A DNA stretch of 64,000 bases, taken from Reichenbachiella sp. (GTDB taxonomy: Bacteria; Bacteroidota; Bacteroidia; Cytophagales; Cyclobacteriaceae). Positions 1-8,791 of this stretch are shown here, piece after piece. A model generated the notes under the pieces. It saw nothing but the letters and a program-made list of their open reading frames with translations. It was not told the origin of the DNA and searched no databases. Location of the stretch: positions 2,900,001 to 2,964,000 of the forward strand of contig NZ_JAWPMM010000001.1 in assembly GCF_033344935.1 (NCBI RefSeq), in the 5' to 3' direction. Numbering within the stretch: the stretch's first letter is position 1; every line of letters begins with the position of its first letter. The position numbers were made by a program, and so were the translations under genes.

Positions 1-2
1 CT

Positions 3-863
3 CAAGCGGAAGGTTATATGCGAATGGTTACAGATCTCACAACGGATTTGGACGAAATATCAGAGCGATTGTTCGGCCTTTCCACTAATGGTGGAGACGA
101 GTACTGCGGGTATGCCATCAATAAATCAATCAAAAAACTGAACTGGTCAGAATCTAAGGCTGATTTAAAGATGATATTCATTGCGGGTAATGAACCCTTT
201 AGCCAAGGCAACATTACGTATGAATCGGCTTGCCAGTTGGCCAAAGAAAAAAACATCGTGGTGAATACCATTTTCTGTGGAGATTACAATGAAGGCATTC
301 GTACCTCATGGAGACATGGTGCAACGCTCACGGGTGGGTCATACATGAGTATCGAACAAAATCAAAAAACTGTTTATGTACAAACGCCCTATGATGATAA
401 AATTGATCAATTGAATAACGATCTTAATAAAACATACATTTACTATGGTTCTCAAGGTAAAAGCAAAAAGGAAATGCAGATGAGACAAGATCAAAATGCG
501 GAATCTTATAGTCAGGCAAATAAAGTAAAGCGCGCCATTTCAAAAAGCTCTCATGCGTATAAAAATTCAAGCTGGGATTTGGTAGATGCCTATGAAGACA
601 ATGAAGAAGTGCTAGAATCTGTAGAAGAAGAATACCTTCCGGAACCCATGAAAGAAATGGATACCGAAGAGAGAAAATCGTATGTCAAACAAATTACCAA
701 TGAGAGAGAGTCTATCAAAAAGGAAATTCAAAAACTGAGCGCCAAACGAAAACAATACATTGCCGACCATAAACCCGCTGAAGCATCAGAAAACACTTTA
801 GATCAAGCCATGGTTAATGCGGTAAAAGCATTGGGTAAATCAAAAGAATTGATTTTTGAGTAG
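3..863 (+). CDS. vWA-domain protein, 3' part (5' end outside window)
   Basis: The frame is open to the left edge, so the gene starts upstream; the ATG at 18 is probably internal. The visible part has the strand-helix pattern of a von Willebrand factor A fold: a hydrophobic strand ending in IFIAGNEPF (about residues 50-60), then ESACQLAKEKNIVVNTIFCG and GATLTGGSY. The canonical vWA MIDAS start (DxSxS) would lie before the window, so metal binding cannot be judged. The last 90 residues are charged, helical and probably coiled coil. The function is unknown; vWA proteins of this kind mediate protein-protein contacts. The gene ends just before a strong hairpin terminator. Confidence 0.7.
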   Translation, partial: QAEGYMRMVTDLTTDLDEISERLFGLSTNGGDEYCGYAINKSIKKLNWSESKADLKMIFIAGNEPFSQGNITYESACQLAKEKNIVVNTIFCGDYNEGIRTSWRHGATLTGGSYMSIEQNQKTVYVQTPYDDKIDQLNNDLNKTYIYYGSQGKSKKEMQMRQDQNAESYSQANKVKRAISKSSHAYKNSSWDLVDAYEDNEEVLESVEEEYLPEPMKEMDTEERKSYVKQITNERESIKKEIQKLSAKRKQYIADHKPAEASENTLDQAMVNAVKALGKSKELIFE

Positions 864-880
864 GTTCGAATGATAAATCA

Positions 881-921
881 AAAAGCCACCAGAAGTAAAG
901 GTTACTTATGGTGGCTTTTTT
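881..921 (+). terminator. Rho-independent terminator after vWA gene
   Basis: Stem AGCCACCA / TGGTGGCT (884-891 with 909-916) extended inside by AAGTAA / TTACTT, followed by a T tract. It lies 18 bp after the stop codon. A tracts on the left side could let it act weakly in the other direction too. Confidence 0.85.
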
Positions 922-1056
922 GGTATTAAGTCAAGAGTTAAGATTTAAAATTAAACTATTACAGTAATAGAAGTCATTTGTTTAACAAACATGAAATTAG
1001 CAACAACGTTGATGTTACATTCTTTTATAAGGCTATAATTTCTAAACTAATCTATC

Positions 1057-2019
1057 ATGATTTACATATTGTTTGTTTTGGGTTTTTTGCTACTTATTAA
1101 AGGGGCAGATATACTGGTTGATGGCGCATCTTCAATTGCTAAAAAAAACAATATTTCGGAATTGGTAATAGGTCTTACGATAGTTTCATTTGGCACAAGT
1201 ATGCCAGAACTCATAGTAAACTTATTAGCGAGTTTTGATGGAAGTTCTGAGCTCGCCATTGGCAATATTTTGGGCAGCAATATTGCCAATGTACTTTTGA
1301 TACTTGGAGTTGCAGCTATTTTTAGTCCACTTCGTATAAAGAAGAGCATTTATTTTACTGAAATCCCCATCTCTCTTCTGGCCACCTTTATGGTTGGTTT
1401 TTTGGCCAATGCAGATTTGTTTGTAGATGTAAAAGGGCTAACCCTGAGTAGATATGATGGAGCGATACTTTTATTCTTTTTTGGTTTATTCATGACCTAC
1501 ATTTATGTGGTTTCCAATACCAAACAGGAAGAACCAAATTCCGTAAACGATGATTCAACATTTTTATCAAATACCAAATCCATAGTCTATGTCGTTGCTG
1601 GATCCATTGGACTTTTCATCGGTGGTAAATGGGTAGTTGATGGTGCTTTCGAAATCGCTCTTTTATTTGGTCTAAGTGAAACATTTATTGGATTAACTGT
1701 TGTTGCCATTGGCACTTCACTTCCTGAGCTTGTTACATCTGTGATTGCGGCTCGGAAAGGTCAGGCAGATATGGCGGTTGGTAATGTAGTAGGCTCTAAT
1801 ATCTTTAATTTACTTTGGATTTTAGGTATTAGTTCTTTGATTAGACCACTCCCATTTGATGTTGTTTCTAATTCTGACATATTGATGGTAATAGGATCTG
1901 GCACCCTATTGATCTTAGCAATCGTCATTGGCAGAAAAGCTGTGATAGGGCGAACGATGGGAACAGTATTCGTTCTTACTTATTTCTGTTACCTGGCCTA
2001 TTTAGTCAGCAGAGGTTAA
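1057..2019 (+). CDS. Calcium/sodium antiporter, CaCA family (YrbG-like)
   Basis: A 320-residue inner-membrane protein with about ten hydrophobic segments and the two inverted alpha-repeats of the cation/Ca2+ exchanger family. Alpha-1 shows [11 protein letters not shown] then [16 protein letters not shown] (about residues 46-90). Alpha-2 shows [12 protein letters not shown] then [16 protein letters not shown] (about residues 222-265). The acidic residues in the PEL motifs and the Asn/Ser in GSN are the known ion ligands. Length matches YrbG-type exchangers (about 320-330). The family exchanges Ca2+ against Na+ or H+; the actual ions here are inferred. It stands alone between a terminator and a new promoter. 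Confidence 0.92.
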   Translation: MIYILFVLGFLLLIKGADILVDGASSIAKKNNISELVIGLTIVSFGTSMPELIVNLLASFDGSSELAIGNILGSNIANVLLILGVAAIFSPLRIKKSIYFTEIPISLLATFMVGFLANADLFVDVKGLTLSRYDGAILLFFFGLFMTYIYVVSNTKQEEPNSVNDDSTFLSNTKSIVYVVAGSIGLFIGGKWVVDGAFEIALLFGLSETFIGLTVVAIGTSLPELVTSVIAARKGQADMAVGNVVGSNIFNLLWILGISSLIRPLPFDVVSNSDILMVIGSGTLLILAIVIGRKAVIGRTMGTVFVLTYFCYLAYLVSRG

Positions 2020-2049
2020 TATAGTTTTAACCTTCAGGGTTATTAATCC

Positions 2050-2082
2050 TTGGAGGTTTTCTATTGAAAAGACCTAGCTTTG
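2050..2082 (+). promoter_or_regulatory. Bacteroidota-type promoter of the CvfB-like gene
   Basis: TTG at 2050-2052, 22 bp spacer, then TAGCTTTG at 2075-2082, a perfect match to the Bacteroidota -7 box TAnnTTTG. Only four bases separate the box from the ATG at 2087, so the predicted mRNA has almost no 5' leader. Confidence 0.6.
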
Positions 2083-2086
2083 CAGC

Positions 2087-2917
2087 ATGATAGAAATCGG
2101 TAAATACAATTCACTCAGCATCGCCAGGCTTGTCCCTCCAGGAGCCATTCTGATAGACGAAGAGGAAAATGAAGTGCTACTTCCCAACAAATACGTTCCA
2201 GAGAATGCCAAAGAAGAAGATGAGTTGGAAGTCTTCGTCTATACCGATTCTGAAGACCGAATAGTTGCTACCACCCTTACGCCTAAAGTTATGCGCAATG
2301 AATTTGCTTGCCTGGAAGTAAAAGATGTGAACAACATTGGTGCATTCATGGATATGGGGCTTGAAAAAGATTTGCTTGTCCCATTTAGCGAGCAACAAAA
2401 GAACATGCGACCAGGCCAATGGCACATGGTTTATGTCTATCTCGATCAGATCACCAAGAGGTTAGCTGGAAGTGCTAAAATTCACTACTACATAGAATCT
2501 GAAAATGTCGAATTAGAAACTAATGAAGAGGTAGATCTCATTATTGGTGAAACTACACCGCTAGGAACCGCAGTAATAGTTAACAATAAATACCAAGGCC
2601 TTATCTACGAAAACGAAGTTTTTCAAGAATTGCTGAAAGGCGATAAAATGAAAGGATTTGTAAAGGAAGTCAGAGAAGATGGCAAAATTGATATCAGTCT
2701 CAGGAAAACCGGCATGGACCAACTTGAAGACGGCGCTTCCAAAATAATAGAACGATTAAAGCTCAACAATGGCAAGCTCAATATTCATGACAAAAGTGCT
2801 CCGGAAGAAATACAAATGATGCTCCAAATGAGCAAAAAGAACTTCAAACGTTCCCTAGGTATTCTATATAAGCAGAAGTTAGTCAAACTTCATCCTGATA
2901 GTATCGAACTGATATAA
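2087..2917 (+). CDS. S1-like RNA-binding protein, CvfB/YitL family
   Basis: 276 residues with the arrangement of the CvfB (YitL) family: an N-terminal half with S1-like OB folds (LPNKYVPENAKEEDELEVFV around 30-50; NIGAFMDMGLEKDLLVPFSE around 86-105), a further S1-like strand set (GFVKEVREDGKIDISLRK around 193-210), and a C-terminal winged helix (about 220-276) ending VKLHPDSIEL. CvfB proteins bind RNA and affect virulence and protease expression in Firmicutes; in Bacteroidota the role is not established. Length is typical. Very short leader (see promoter). Confidence 0.85.
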   Translation: MIEIGKYNSLSIARLVPPGAILIDEEENEVLLPNKYVPENAKEEDELEVFVYTDSEDRIVATTLTPKVMRNEFACLEVKDVNNIGAFMDMGLEKDLLVPFSEQQKNMRPGQWHMVYVYLDQITKRLAGSAKIHYYIESENVELETNEEVDLIIGETTPLGTAVIVNNKYQGLIYENEVFQELLKGDKMKGFVKEVREDGKIDISLRKTGMDQLEDGASKIIERLKLNNGKLNIHDKSAPEEIQMMLQMSKKNFKRSLGILYKQKLVKLHPDSIELI

Positions 2918-2918
2918 C

Positions 2919-2949
2919 TAAAAAGCCCTCTCAATCTACTGAGAAGGCC
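2919..2949 (-). terminator. Terminator for the LytTR operon (minus strand)
   Basis: GCCTTCTCA / TGAGAGGGC stem (arms 2925-2933 and 2940-2948 on the plus strand) followed on the minus strand by a T5 run. Between it and the regulator stop codon are two more small inverted repeats (about 2965-2982 and 2983-2999), which could be part of the 3' untranslated region. Confidence 0.65.
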
Positions 2950-3027
2950 AACTTGAACTTGAAATGTACCTACCTAAGGTACAGGTTGATATGAACCTAC
3001 CGAAATCTAGTGGTTTGAATCGTTCAA

Positions 3028-3786
3028 TTAGTGATCAGTGGAATGCTCTGCAATGTGCTTTTTGAAAGATCTGGAGGAGTTTAACACAGCGCCATTTCGC
3101 AAGGTAAATTTAAATTCATTGTTGCCTTGATAACTCTGCTTTTCAATCCATTGTTTACTAAGGATGTAGGTTCGGTGAATACGCATAAAATGCATAGGAT
3201 CCAGCTCTGATTCCAAAACATTCATCCCTATTCTATACAAGTAATCCTTTTTCTCAGTTACTAACTTCACGTAATTACCTTGCGCCTCCATATAGATAAC
3301 CTCTTCTACCATCACCTCATTTTCAAAACCCTTTTCTTTAATCAAAAATGATCTCCTAAACTTGCCTTTAGACTCATCAAAAGTCTTAAGTAAAGATTTC
3401 ATTTGACTGGCTAGTAGACTGGATTGGTCTGAAGCTATTCGATCCCGAACCAATTCTAATGTATCACTAAGTCTATCCTCGTCAAATGGTTTGAGCAAAT
3501 AGTCCAAAGCATGCACATCGAAAGCCTTCAGCGCATAATGATCATAGGCCGTTGTGAACACTATATGAGGGACTTTGTCCAAATTGTTAATTACACCAAA
3601 ACCGTCAAGGTCCGGCATTTGAATATCCAAAAACACCACATCAGGTGCTTTAATCTTAATAACTTCAACTCCCAGTTCGCCATTTTTGGCTTCCGCAACT
3701 ACCTCAAAGTCAGAATGCTCCGCTAGTAGTTTTTTTAATCGTTCTCGAGCTAAAAACTCATCATCAACAATTACACACCTAATCAT
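3028..3786 (-). CDS. LytTR-family response regulator
   Basis: 252 residues. The receiver domain (1-120) has the acidic pair D8/D9, phosphoacceptor D54 in FLDIQMPD, a T/A pair in FTTAYDHYA and the conserved Lys99 in LLKPF. The C-terminal half (about 145-245) is a LytTR DNA-binding domain: EEVIYMEAQGNYVKLV, then FMRIHRTYILSK and FTLRNGAVLNSSRSFKK. Its start codon overlaps the end of the upstream kinase gene by 4 bp, so the two are co-translated partners. This is the LytS/LytR (AlgR) type of system; targets cannot be read from the sequence. Confidence 0.93.
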   Translation of the reverse strand: MIRCVIVDDEFLARERLKKLLAEHSDFEVVAEAKNGELGVEVIKIKAPDVVFLDIQMPDLDGFGVINNLDKVPHIVFTTAYDHYALKAFDVHALDYLLKPFDEDRLSDTLELVRDRIASDQSSLLASQMKSLLKTFDESKGKFRRSFLIKEKGFENEVMVEEVIYMEAQGNYVKLVTEKKDYLYRIGMNVLESELDPMHFMRIHRTYILSKQWIEKQSYQGNNEFKFTLRNGAVLNSSRSFKKHIAEHSTDH

Positions 3787-4892
3787 ACACTCAAAGGAAT
3801 TCTAATTTCAGATCTAAAATGTTGGTTGTCAATTTTTTTAAAATCGCAAAAGTATTGATTCATATAGTTTTGTTCCAACCTCTTCTTAACGTTTTGAAGT
3901 CCAATACCAAAACCGGTTTGACTTTTTGAGTTAAAGCCCTTCTCATCAAAATTATTGACTTCCAACTTGAGCCATGATTCAGGTGAACCATTTTGATACG
4001 GCATTGCAGAAATTATAATATTGCTCCTTCCGGCACTTTTGGATACACCATGTTTGATACAGTTTTCTATGAGCGGCTGTAGAATCAAATTAGGGACTTT
4101 ACATTCAGTCAAATTTTCACTTATATCAAAATCGACCTTCATTCTATCCTGAAATCTGATTTGTTCAAGTTCAAGGTAGTTTCGGATAAAGTCAATTTCT
4201 TGTTTCAAGGTGACCAATTCGACTTCATCGTGTGCCAGCATACTTCTGAGTAAGTCTCCCACTTTAGTAATCATTCGTTGCGCCTTTTTCACGTCAATAT
4301 CAATCATCGAAGAAATAGAATGGAGCGTATTAAAAATAAAATGTGGATGCAATTGCATTTTCAAAGCATTAAGTTGAGCTTTTGCTAAATCTCGTTCCTT
4401 ATTAGCCAGCTTCTTTTGATAATCAAGCGCCATAAACAATCCAATCATGACCACACCCTCAATCAAACTGGTGAACGAACCAGACACAAGATCTGAGCGA
4501 TTATTACCACCAAAAAAATCACGCATGTAACCCACCTGCATGTAGTAACTAAGGTTGTAAAGCCACAGAGACAAGGCATTTTGTATGACTGTGATTCCAA
4601 TCAGCAAAAACACATAAATAAGTGTGCTCAATCGAAGTACTTGTTGAGAAGAAGAAATTTCACTTCCCAATAGCAACAGCCATGGACTCAAGATAGCCCA
4701 TATGATGTTACGAATTAAAAGCTTTGTAGTGATGGCCAACCAGCTAAATTCAAAGTCGAATCCACTGGTCAGATGATAGGCATATTGTTGAAAGAGTTGG
4801 AAAACTGTAACAAAAGCCACCAGCATCATAAGTGTTGCCAAGGAAATTGGCAATCTCTCAAAATAGGCTTTCGTTCTGTTTATATTTCGCAC
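3783..4892 (-). CDS. LytS/YpdA-type sensor histidine kinase
   Basis: 369 residues starting with GTG (no better ATG upstream). Four hydrophobic segments in the first 170 residues make a membrane sensor region without a recognisable ligand domain. The His_kinase domain follows: LKMQLHPHFIFNTLHS (phosphorylated His, about residue 185), NLILQPLIENCIKHG (N box) and GFGIGLQNVKKRLE (G box). This is the standard partner of LytTR regulators in Bacteroidota. It is translationally coupled to the regulator by a 4-bp overlap. The signal is unknown. Confidence 0.92.
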   Translation of the reverse strand: MRNINRTKAYFERLPISLATLMMLVAFVTVFQLFQQYAYHLTSGFDFEFSWLAITTKLLIRNIIWAILSPWLLLLGSEISSSQQVLRLSTLIYVFLLIGITVIQNALSLWLYNLSYYMQVGYMRDFFGGNNRSDLVSGSFTSLIEGVVMIGLFMALDYQKKLANKERDLAKAQLNALKMQLHPHFIFNTLHSISSMIDIDVKKAQRMITKVGDLLRSMLAHDEVELVTLKQEIDFIRNYLELEQIRFQDRMKVDFDISENLTECKVPNLILQPLIENCIKHGVSKSAGRSNIIISAMPYQNGSPESWLKLEVNNFDEKGFNSKSQTGFGIGLQNVKKRLEQNYMNQYFCDFKKIDNQHFRSEIRIPLSV

Positions 4893-4965
4893 TTTAGTCT
4901 GTCAATGAAATACTAAAGATACGATAAGACTAAACTTGGGGTGTCTTAACTGTGATAATTTGCAT

Positions 4966-5007
4966 AAAAAGTGATAATAAGCCTGTCGGCTTATTATCAC
5001 TTTTTTA
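4966..5007. terminator. Bidirectional terminator
   Basis: Perfect 18-bp stem (4966-4983 with 4988-5005) and TGTC loop, with an A run on the left and a T run on the right. It ends the minus-strand gene at 5008 and would also stop plus-strand transcription. Confidence 0.85.
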
Positions 5008-5409
5008 TTAAGCTTCTTTTGGAACTTCGTCTGTTTCTTCTGAAACAGCCTCGACTATCTCCTCTTTAGCTTCTTTTAGAGTAATTTCCAAATTGTATTG
5101 CTTATCCATTGAGAATTCATAAGTAGCCCCTTGTGACAAGTCCGAAGCGGTCATGGACTGATCCAATACGGCAAACAAACTTTTGGCTACCATCGAAGTT
5201 TTCACCTCTTTGCTCGGACGGCCGTTAGACAATTCCATGGTAAAAGAGTGCCCACCTTTCTCTTTTGGGTTGATATCATGAAATTCGTGCTTCTGAAACT
5301 TATATTGCTGTGGTTTGTCCGCCGCATCCTTCATCAACTTCAGTACCATTGGACGGTACTTATTCCAGAGATATGAATATTTAAGATTGTCTAATACATG
5401 ATTTTCCAT
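5008..5409 (-). CDS. Conserved hypothetical protein, 133 aa
   Basis: No signal peptide and no membrane segment, so probably cytoplasmic. The N-terminal part is basic and helical (YSYLWNKYRPMVLKLM), the middle is beta-rich (GGHSFTMELSNGRPSKEVKT; TYEFSMDKQYNLEITL), and the tail is strongly acidic (EEIVEAVSEETDEVPKE). I do not recognise a family. It has its own strong terminator and stands divergent or isolated from its neighbours, so it is likely a single-gene unit. Confidence 0.6.
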   Translation of the reverse strand: MENHVLDNLKYSYLWNKYRPMVLKLMKDAADKPQQYKFQKHEFHDINPKEKGGHSFTMELSNGRPSKEVKTSMVAKSLFAVLDQSMTASDLSQGATYEFSMDKQYNLEITLKEAKEEIVEAVSEETDEVPKEA

Positions 5410-5541
5410 GCCAAATTGATTTTTTAATTAGTTAATAAGTTAAAAATTCTCAAGTCTTATTGAGAATATGCTGCTATAGTCAGGTGATGGTGAATAAGAT
5501 TGCTATCAAAAAGAAGTGAATGGGTTTATCCCATTGGGCAT

Positions 5542-5727
5542 TCAATATCGTTGTAATTCCGAAAATACAAATTCTAGCTCAGTACGAGTTTTACTCAATT
5601 TAGCAGCCAACCGATCTAGCATATTTTCTCTCTCCCCTGGTTCAAACAAAAAATCTTCATCTCTCAAAATAGGAAACCATGTTTTTAGAATGATTTTTTG
5701 TTCTCGCCAACTCCTTACAATATTCAT
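5542..5727 (-). CDS. Small CsbD-like stress protein (tentative)
   Basis: 61 residues. The pattern WREQKIILKTWFPILRDEDF, then a Glu-rich turn, then LDRLAAKLSKTRTELEFVF resembles the short CsbD-type general stress proteins of Bacteroidota (W-x-EQK-x-LK-x-FP-L-x-D-x-D...EG...ML-x-RL-x-KLGKT). No Shine-Dalgarno is visible, which is normal in this phylum. A plus-strand frame overlapping the same bases (5516-5758) has no family-like pattern and was rejected. Role: presumed stress-related; biochemical function of the family is unknown. Confidence 0.55.
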   Translation of the reverse strand: MNIVRSWREQKIILKTWFPILRDEDFLFEPGERENMLDRLAAKLSKTRTELEFVFSELQRY

Positions 5728-5899
5728 GGGTGCAAGTTATACAATTCTGACTCCGTAAGCCAATATGTAGGGCACAGGCTTCTATAGAATCCATATTTTG
5801 TGATAAAAATTAGTTTAAGCTTGTTTATCCATGCCGTTGGTCATTAAATTTCGTGTTAACTTTAGTTATTATTGCAACAAGCACAACTCAACATTAATT

Positions 5900-6421
5900 A
5901 TGTCAAAAACGTCTGTTCTTTTCTTGATCATTTCCATAAGTATCTACGCCTGTAGTAAGAGAACTTCAGACCCATCTGCACTCCCAGAAGATAAGCATAC
6001 CAGTGAATTGACTTATATGGACATTTATAATTTGGCACTGGCGTCGGAAAACGGTGGTGGTATGGATTTTCATGGTGATTCTTTTGGCAACGATGCTACT
6101 GAAGACCTTAGTATATATGCTAATGGTGGTTGTGGAAAAGATGAATGCGGAATTTCTCTTGTAATGGAAAATAAAAACCCTGAAAAAGCCATCTCTGCTG
6201 TAATCAAAGCAAAATTCAAACTTCCAGGTAATAATATCAATGAAATGATCCGTATGTATCAATTACAACCAGGTCAGGCCTTGTCCATTGGTTGTTCACA
6301 TATTTGTCACCAGGACAATTCTTATATGATACAGAGAGAGATTGTTTCGGCTGGTTATACTGAATTGGGTGAATCTTCACAAAATGCAAATAAAGATTCC
6401 ACAACAGCTACACCAAGCTAA
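5900..6421 (+). CDS. Putative lipoprotein, 173 aa
   Basis: The frame opens at 5831, but the ATG at 5900 gives a clean lipoprotein signal (KTSVLFLIISISIYAC), with Cys as the lipidation site at about residue 18, so this start was chosen. The mature part is Asp/Gly/Asn-rich (NGGGMDFHGDSFGNDATEDL) and contains four further Cys in two pairs (GGCGKDECG and GCSHICHQ), suggesting disulfides or metal binding in the periplasm or outer membrane. No family recognised. A TAACTTTA box at 5857-5864 is a possible promoter. The TPR regulator follows 45 bp downstream on the same strand. Confidence 0.6.
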   Translation: MSKTSVLFLIISISIYACSKRTSDPSALPEDKHTSELTYMDIYNLALASENGGGMDFHGDSFGNDATEDLSIYANGGCGKDECGISLVMENKNPEKAISAVIKAKFKLPGNNINEMIRMYQLQPGQALSIGCSHICHQDNSYMIQREIVSAGYTELGESSQNANKDSTTATPS

Positions 6422-6466
6422 ACCTAAACCGGCGATTCCTCGGCTCTTCACTTAAACTGATCGAGA

Positions 6467-8092
6467 ATGAAAAAGTCCATAATTGCTATTACCCTGTTTC
6501 TGACTTTTTCCTTTTCTATAAGAGCACAATTAGATTCACTTATCGCAATCTCAGATACTATTCCCACTATGGAGAAAAAAGTAGACTGGATGGTTGGCAT
6601 TGCCTACGATTATTACACCATAGATCCGAATCTTACAGAAAAAATGGGATTGCTAGCATTGAATCTTGCCAGCGAAAACAACTATGAATTTGGTATTGCA
6701 CGTTCACATCACATTTTGGGGATCGCCTATTGGACTCAAGGGCTATTAGAAAAGGGGCTCAAAGAGAATCTTGCAGCTCAAGAAATATATGAAAGACTTG
6801 GTGAAGATCGATGGCTGAGGATAATCATCATGAATTCAGCTAACATATATGGCAACCTCAACCAACACGATAAAGCCATCGATAAGCTAAAATCAGTTAT
6901 TGAATTAGCTGAAATCGAACAAGACAGTCAACTGCTGGCTTGGACTTATAATAATATCGGAACTGAATATAGGAAGCTTGGAGATTTCGATTCGGCATTA
7001 ATCTATCTTAAAAAAGACCTCCCCTATATACAAGCACTCATGGATACTGTGGGTCTGGCTTTGGTCAATAACAATATTGCAGTAGCCTATAATAGCAGAG
7101 GAGAATACAATGAAGCCATCAAACACCTGGCATTAGCTCGCGAACAGCTGAGGCTTAAAGAAAGCAAAAAAAGGCTGGCAGAAGTTTATACGAATTTCGC
7201 GTCCAACTATGCAGAATTGGGCCAATTAGAAAAGGACAAGGCTTACCTTGATTCTGCTCAAGAGATTGCAGCAGATATCAATGCAAAACGAATTGAACAA
7301 GAAATATTACTAGGACTTTCTGACTATTATTCGCGAATTGAGGACCACAAAGCGTCATTAGACTTCTATCATAAACACATTCAGATAAAGGACTCTATCA
7401 GTAGTGCAGAAGTGCAAAAAGAAACTGAAATTTTACAGCTGAAATACGAGGACGAAAAAAAAGCAAATCAGTTGGCTCAACTCGAAAATCAGCAAATTCA
7501 AGACCGATTCGATTATTGGCTTTTGTTCATCATCTCCACGGCAGTATTGCTTCTAGCTAGTCTAATGATTTACACTTTACGATTGAGAGTCAAAAATGCC
7601 AGAATGACTGAGAAAGAACTTCAGTCACAGGTTGAACAAAAAAACAAAGAACTTACCTCCTATGCGCTCAATTTCATTCAGAAGAATGAATTACTCAATG
7701 AACTCACTGAGAAAATAGCTGAACTCAAAAAGCAGTCAGATACTCGTTCTATCAAAGAACTCAACCAGATGAATGGGATCATCAATAACAGCTTTAGAAT
7801 AGATCACGATTGGGATAATTTCAAATTAATGTTCGAAGAACTTCATGGAGACTTTTTTGTGAGGCTAAAGGATCGGTTTCCTGATTTGGGCAATGCTGAA
7901 CTCAAGCTTTGTGCTTTGTTGAGATTAAACATGAACCTTAAAGAATCGTCTAGGATATTGGGCATTTCATCAGATAGTGTGAAAACAGCCCGATATAGAA
8001 TAAGGAAAAAATTCGGTCTGGCAACTGAAGACAATCTGGTAGACTTTCTGATTAAATTCGACTCTGAAGGACAACATTTAGCTATAGCTTAG
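6467..8092 (+). CDS. TPR sensor with transmembrane helix and HTH domain
   Basis: 541 residues. A signal peptide (ending SFSIRAQ) is followed by tetratricopeptide repeats over about 60-330 (for example AWTYNNIGTEYRKLGDFDSA and LVNNNIAVAYNSRGEYNEA), one transmembrane helix (about 349-371), a coiled coil (about 375-430), and a C-terminal LuxR-like helix-turn-helix (about 480-530; LKESSRILGISSDSVKTAR). This is a common Bacteroidota one-component design: periplasmic TPRs sense a partner and the cytoplasmic HTH acts at DNA while membrane-anchored. The ligand and the target genes are not visible from here. Confidence 0.85.
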   Translation: MKKSIIAITLFLTFSFSIRAQLDSLIAISDTIPTMEKKVDWMVGIAYDYYTIDPNLTEKMGLLALNLASENNYEFGIARSHHILGIAYWTQGLLEKGLKENLAAQEIYERLGEDRWLRIIIMNSANIYGNLNQHDKAIDKLKSVIELAEIEQDSQLLAWTYNNIGTEYRKLGDFDSALIYLKKDLPYIQALMDTVGLALVNNNIAVAYNSRGEYNEAIKHLALAREQLRLKESKKRLAEVYTNFASNYAELGQLEKDKAYLDSAQEIAADINAKRIEQEILLGLSDYYSRIEDHKASLDFYHKHIQIKDSISSAEVQKETEILQLKYEDEKKANQLAQLENQQIQDRFDYWLLFIISTAVLLLASLMIYTLRLRVKNARMTEKELQSQVEQKNKELTSYALNFIQKNELLNELTEKIAELKKQSDTRSIKELNQMNGIINNSFRIDHDWDNFKLMFEELHGDFFVRLKDRFPDLGNAELKLCALLRLNMNLKESSRILGISSDSVKTARYRIRKKFGLATEDNLVDFLIKFDSEGQHLAIA

Positions 8093-8158
8093 TTCTACCA
8101 AATTCACATTTCATATAATCCTGTTATCATTGCATGCCAATTTTTAGACGGCCATGCA

Positions 8159-8791
8159 ATGAATCAATTTTTCAACGATATAATAAACTATGCACTGAGC
8201 ATAGACCTTTATGAGTTAGCAGGATTAGTATTCGGTCTTCTTGCCGTTTGGTATCTAATCAAAGAGAGCGTATTGACCTGGCCGGCCGGCATACTCTATG
8301 TTCTGGTATCGTTTGTGGTTTTCTGGGAAATTCGACTCTATGGGGACCTATTGTTACATGTAACCTTTCTTATACTTAACATCTATGGCTGGTATTTTTG
8401 GATTCATGGAAAAAAGAAGGACGAAAAGGAACTTCCTATTACAAACTATAGTTCGAAGCAGAATTTCAGTCTTCTTTTACTATCTACTATTGGAATTATT
8501 TTTTTCGGCTATTTCCTGGCTAACATTCATTTCATCTGGAGCCATATGGAACCAGCAGCATTGCCCTACTGGGACGCAACCACCTCTATTCTTAGTGTTA
8601 CGGGTATATGGCTCATGACAAAAAAGAAAATTGAGAATTGGTATTATTGGTTTGCTGTAGATGTTCTGGCCTGTGGTATATACTTTTACAAAGGCATTTA
8701 CTTTTATTCATTTTTATACGGCGTGTACATTGTCATGGCAGTGTCGGGCTACCTAGCATGGAAAAAATCACCAAACCTACATTTAAGGTAA
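8159..8791 (+). CDS. pnuC: PnuC-family vitamin transporter (nicotinamide riboside or thiamine)
   Basis: 210 residues with about seven hydrophobic helices, the PnuC fold: GLLAVWYLIKESVLTWPAGI, LNIYGWYFWIHGKKK, NWYYWFAVDVLACGIYFYKG. PnuC proteins carry nicotinamide riboside by facilitated diffusion, and the close relative PnuT carries thiamine in Bacteroidota. The downstream kinase overlaps this gene by 34 bp and would trap the substrate by phosphorylation. The TPP riboswitch unit 570 bp downstream favours thiamine; the NadR-type kinase favours nicotinamide riboside. I cannot decide from sequence alone. Confidence 0.85.
   Translation: MNQFFNDIINYALSIDLYELAGLVFGLLAVWYLIKESVLTWPAGILYVLVSFVVFWEIRLYGDLLLHVTFLILNIYGWYFWIHGKKKDEKELPITNYSSKQNFSLLLLSTIGIIFFGYFLANIHFIWSHMEPAALPYWDATTSILSVTGIWLMTKKKIENWYYWFAVDVLACGIYFYKGIYFYSFLYGVYIVMAVSGYLAWKKSPNLHLR

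Noticed and set aside
5516-5758. Plus-strand 80-codon frame opposite the CsbD-like gene
   Set aside because: Ser/Asn-rich composition, no domain pattern, and the minus-strand frame has a family-like sequence.
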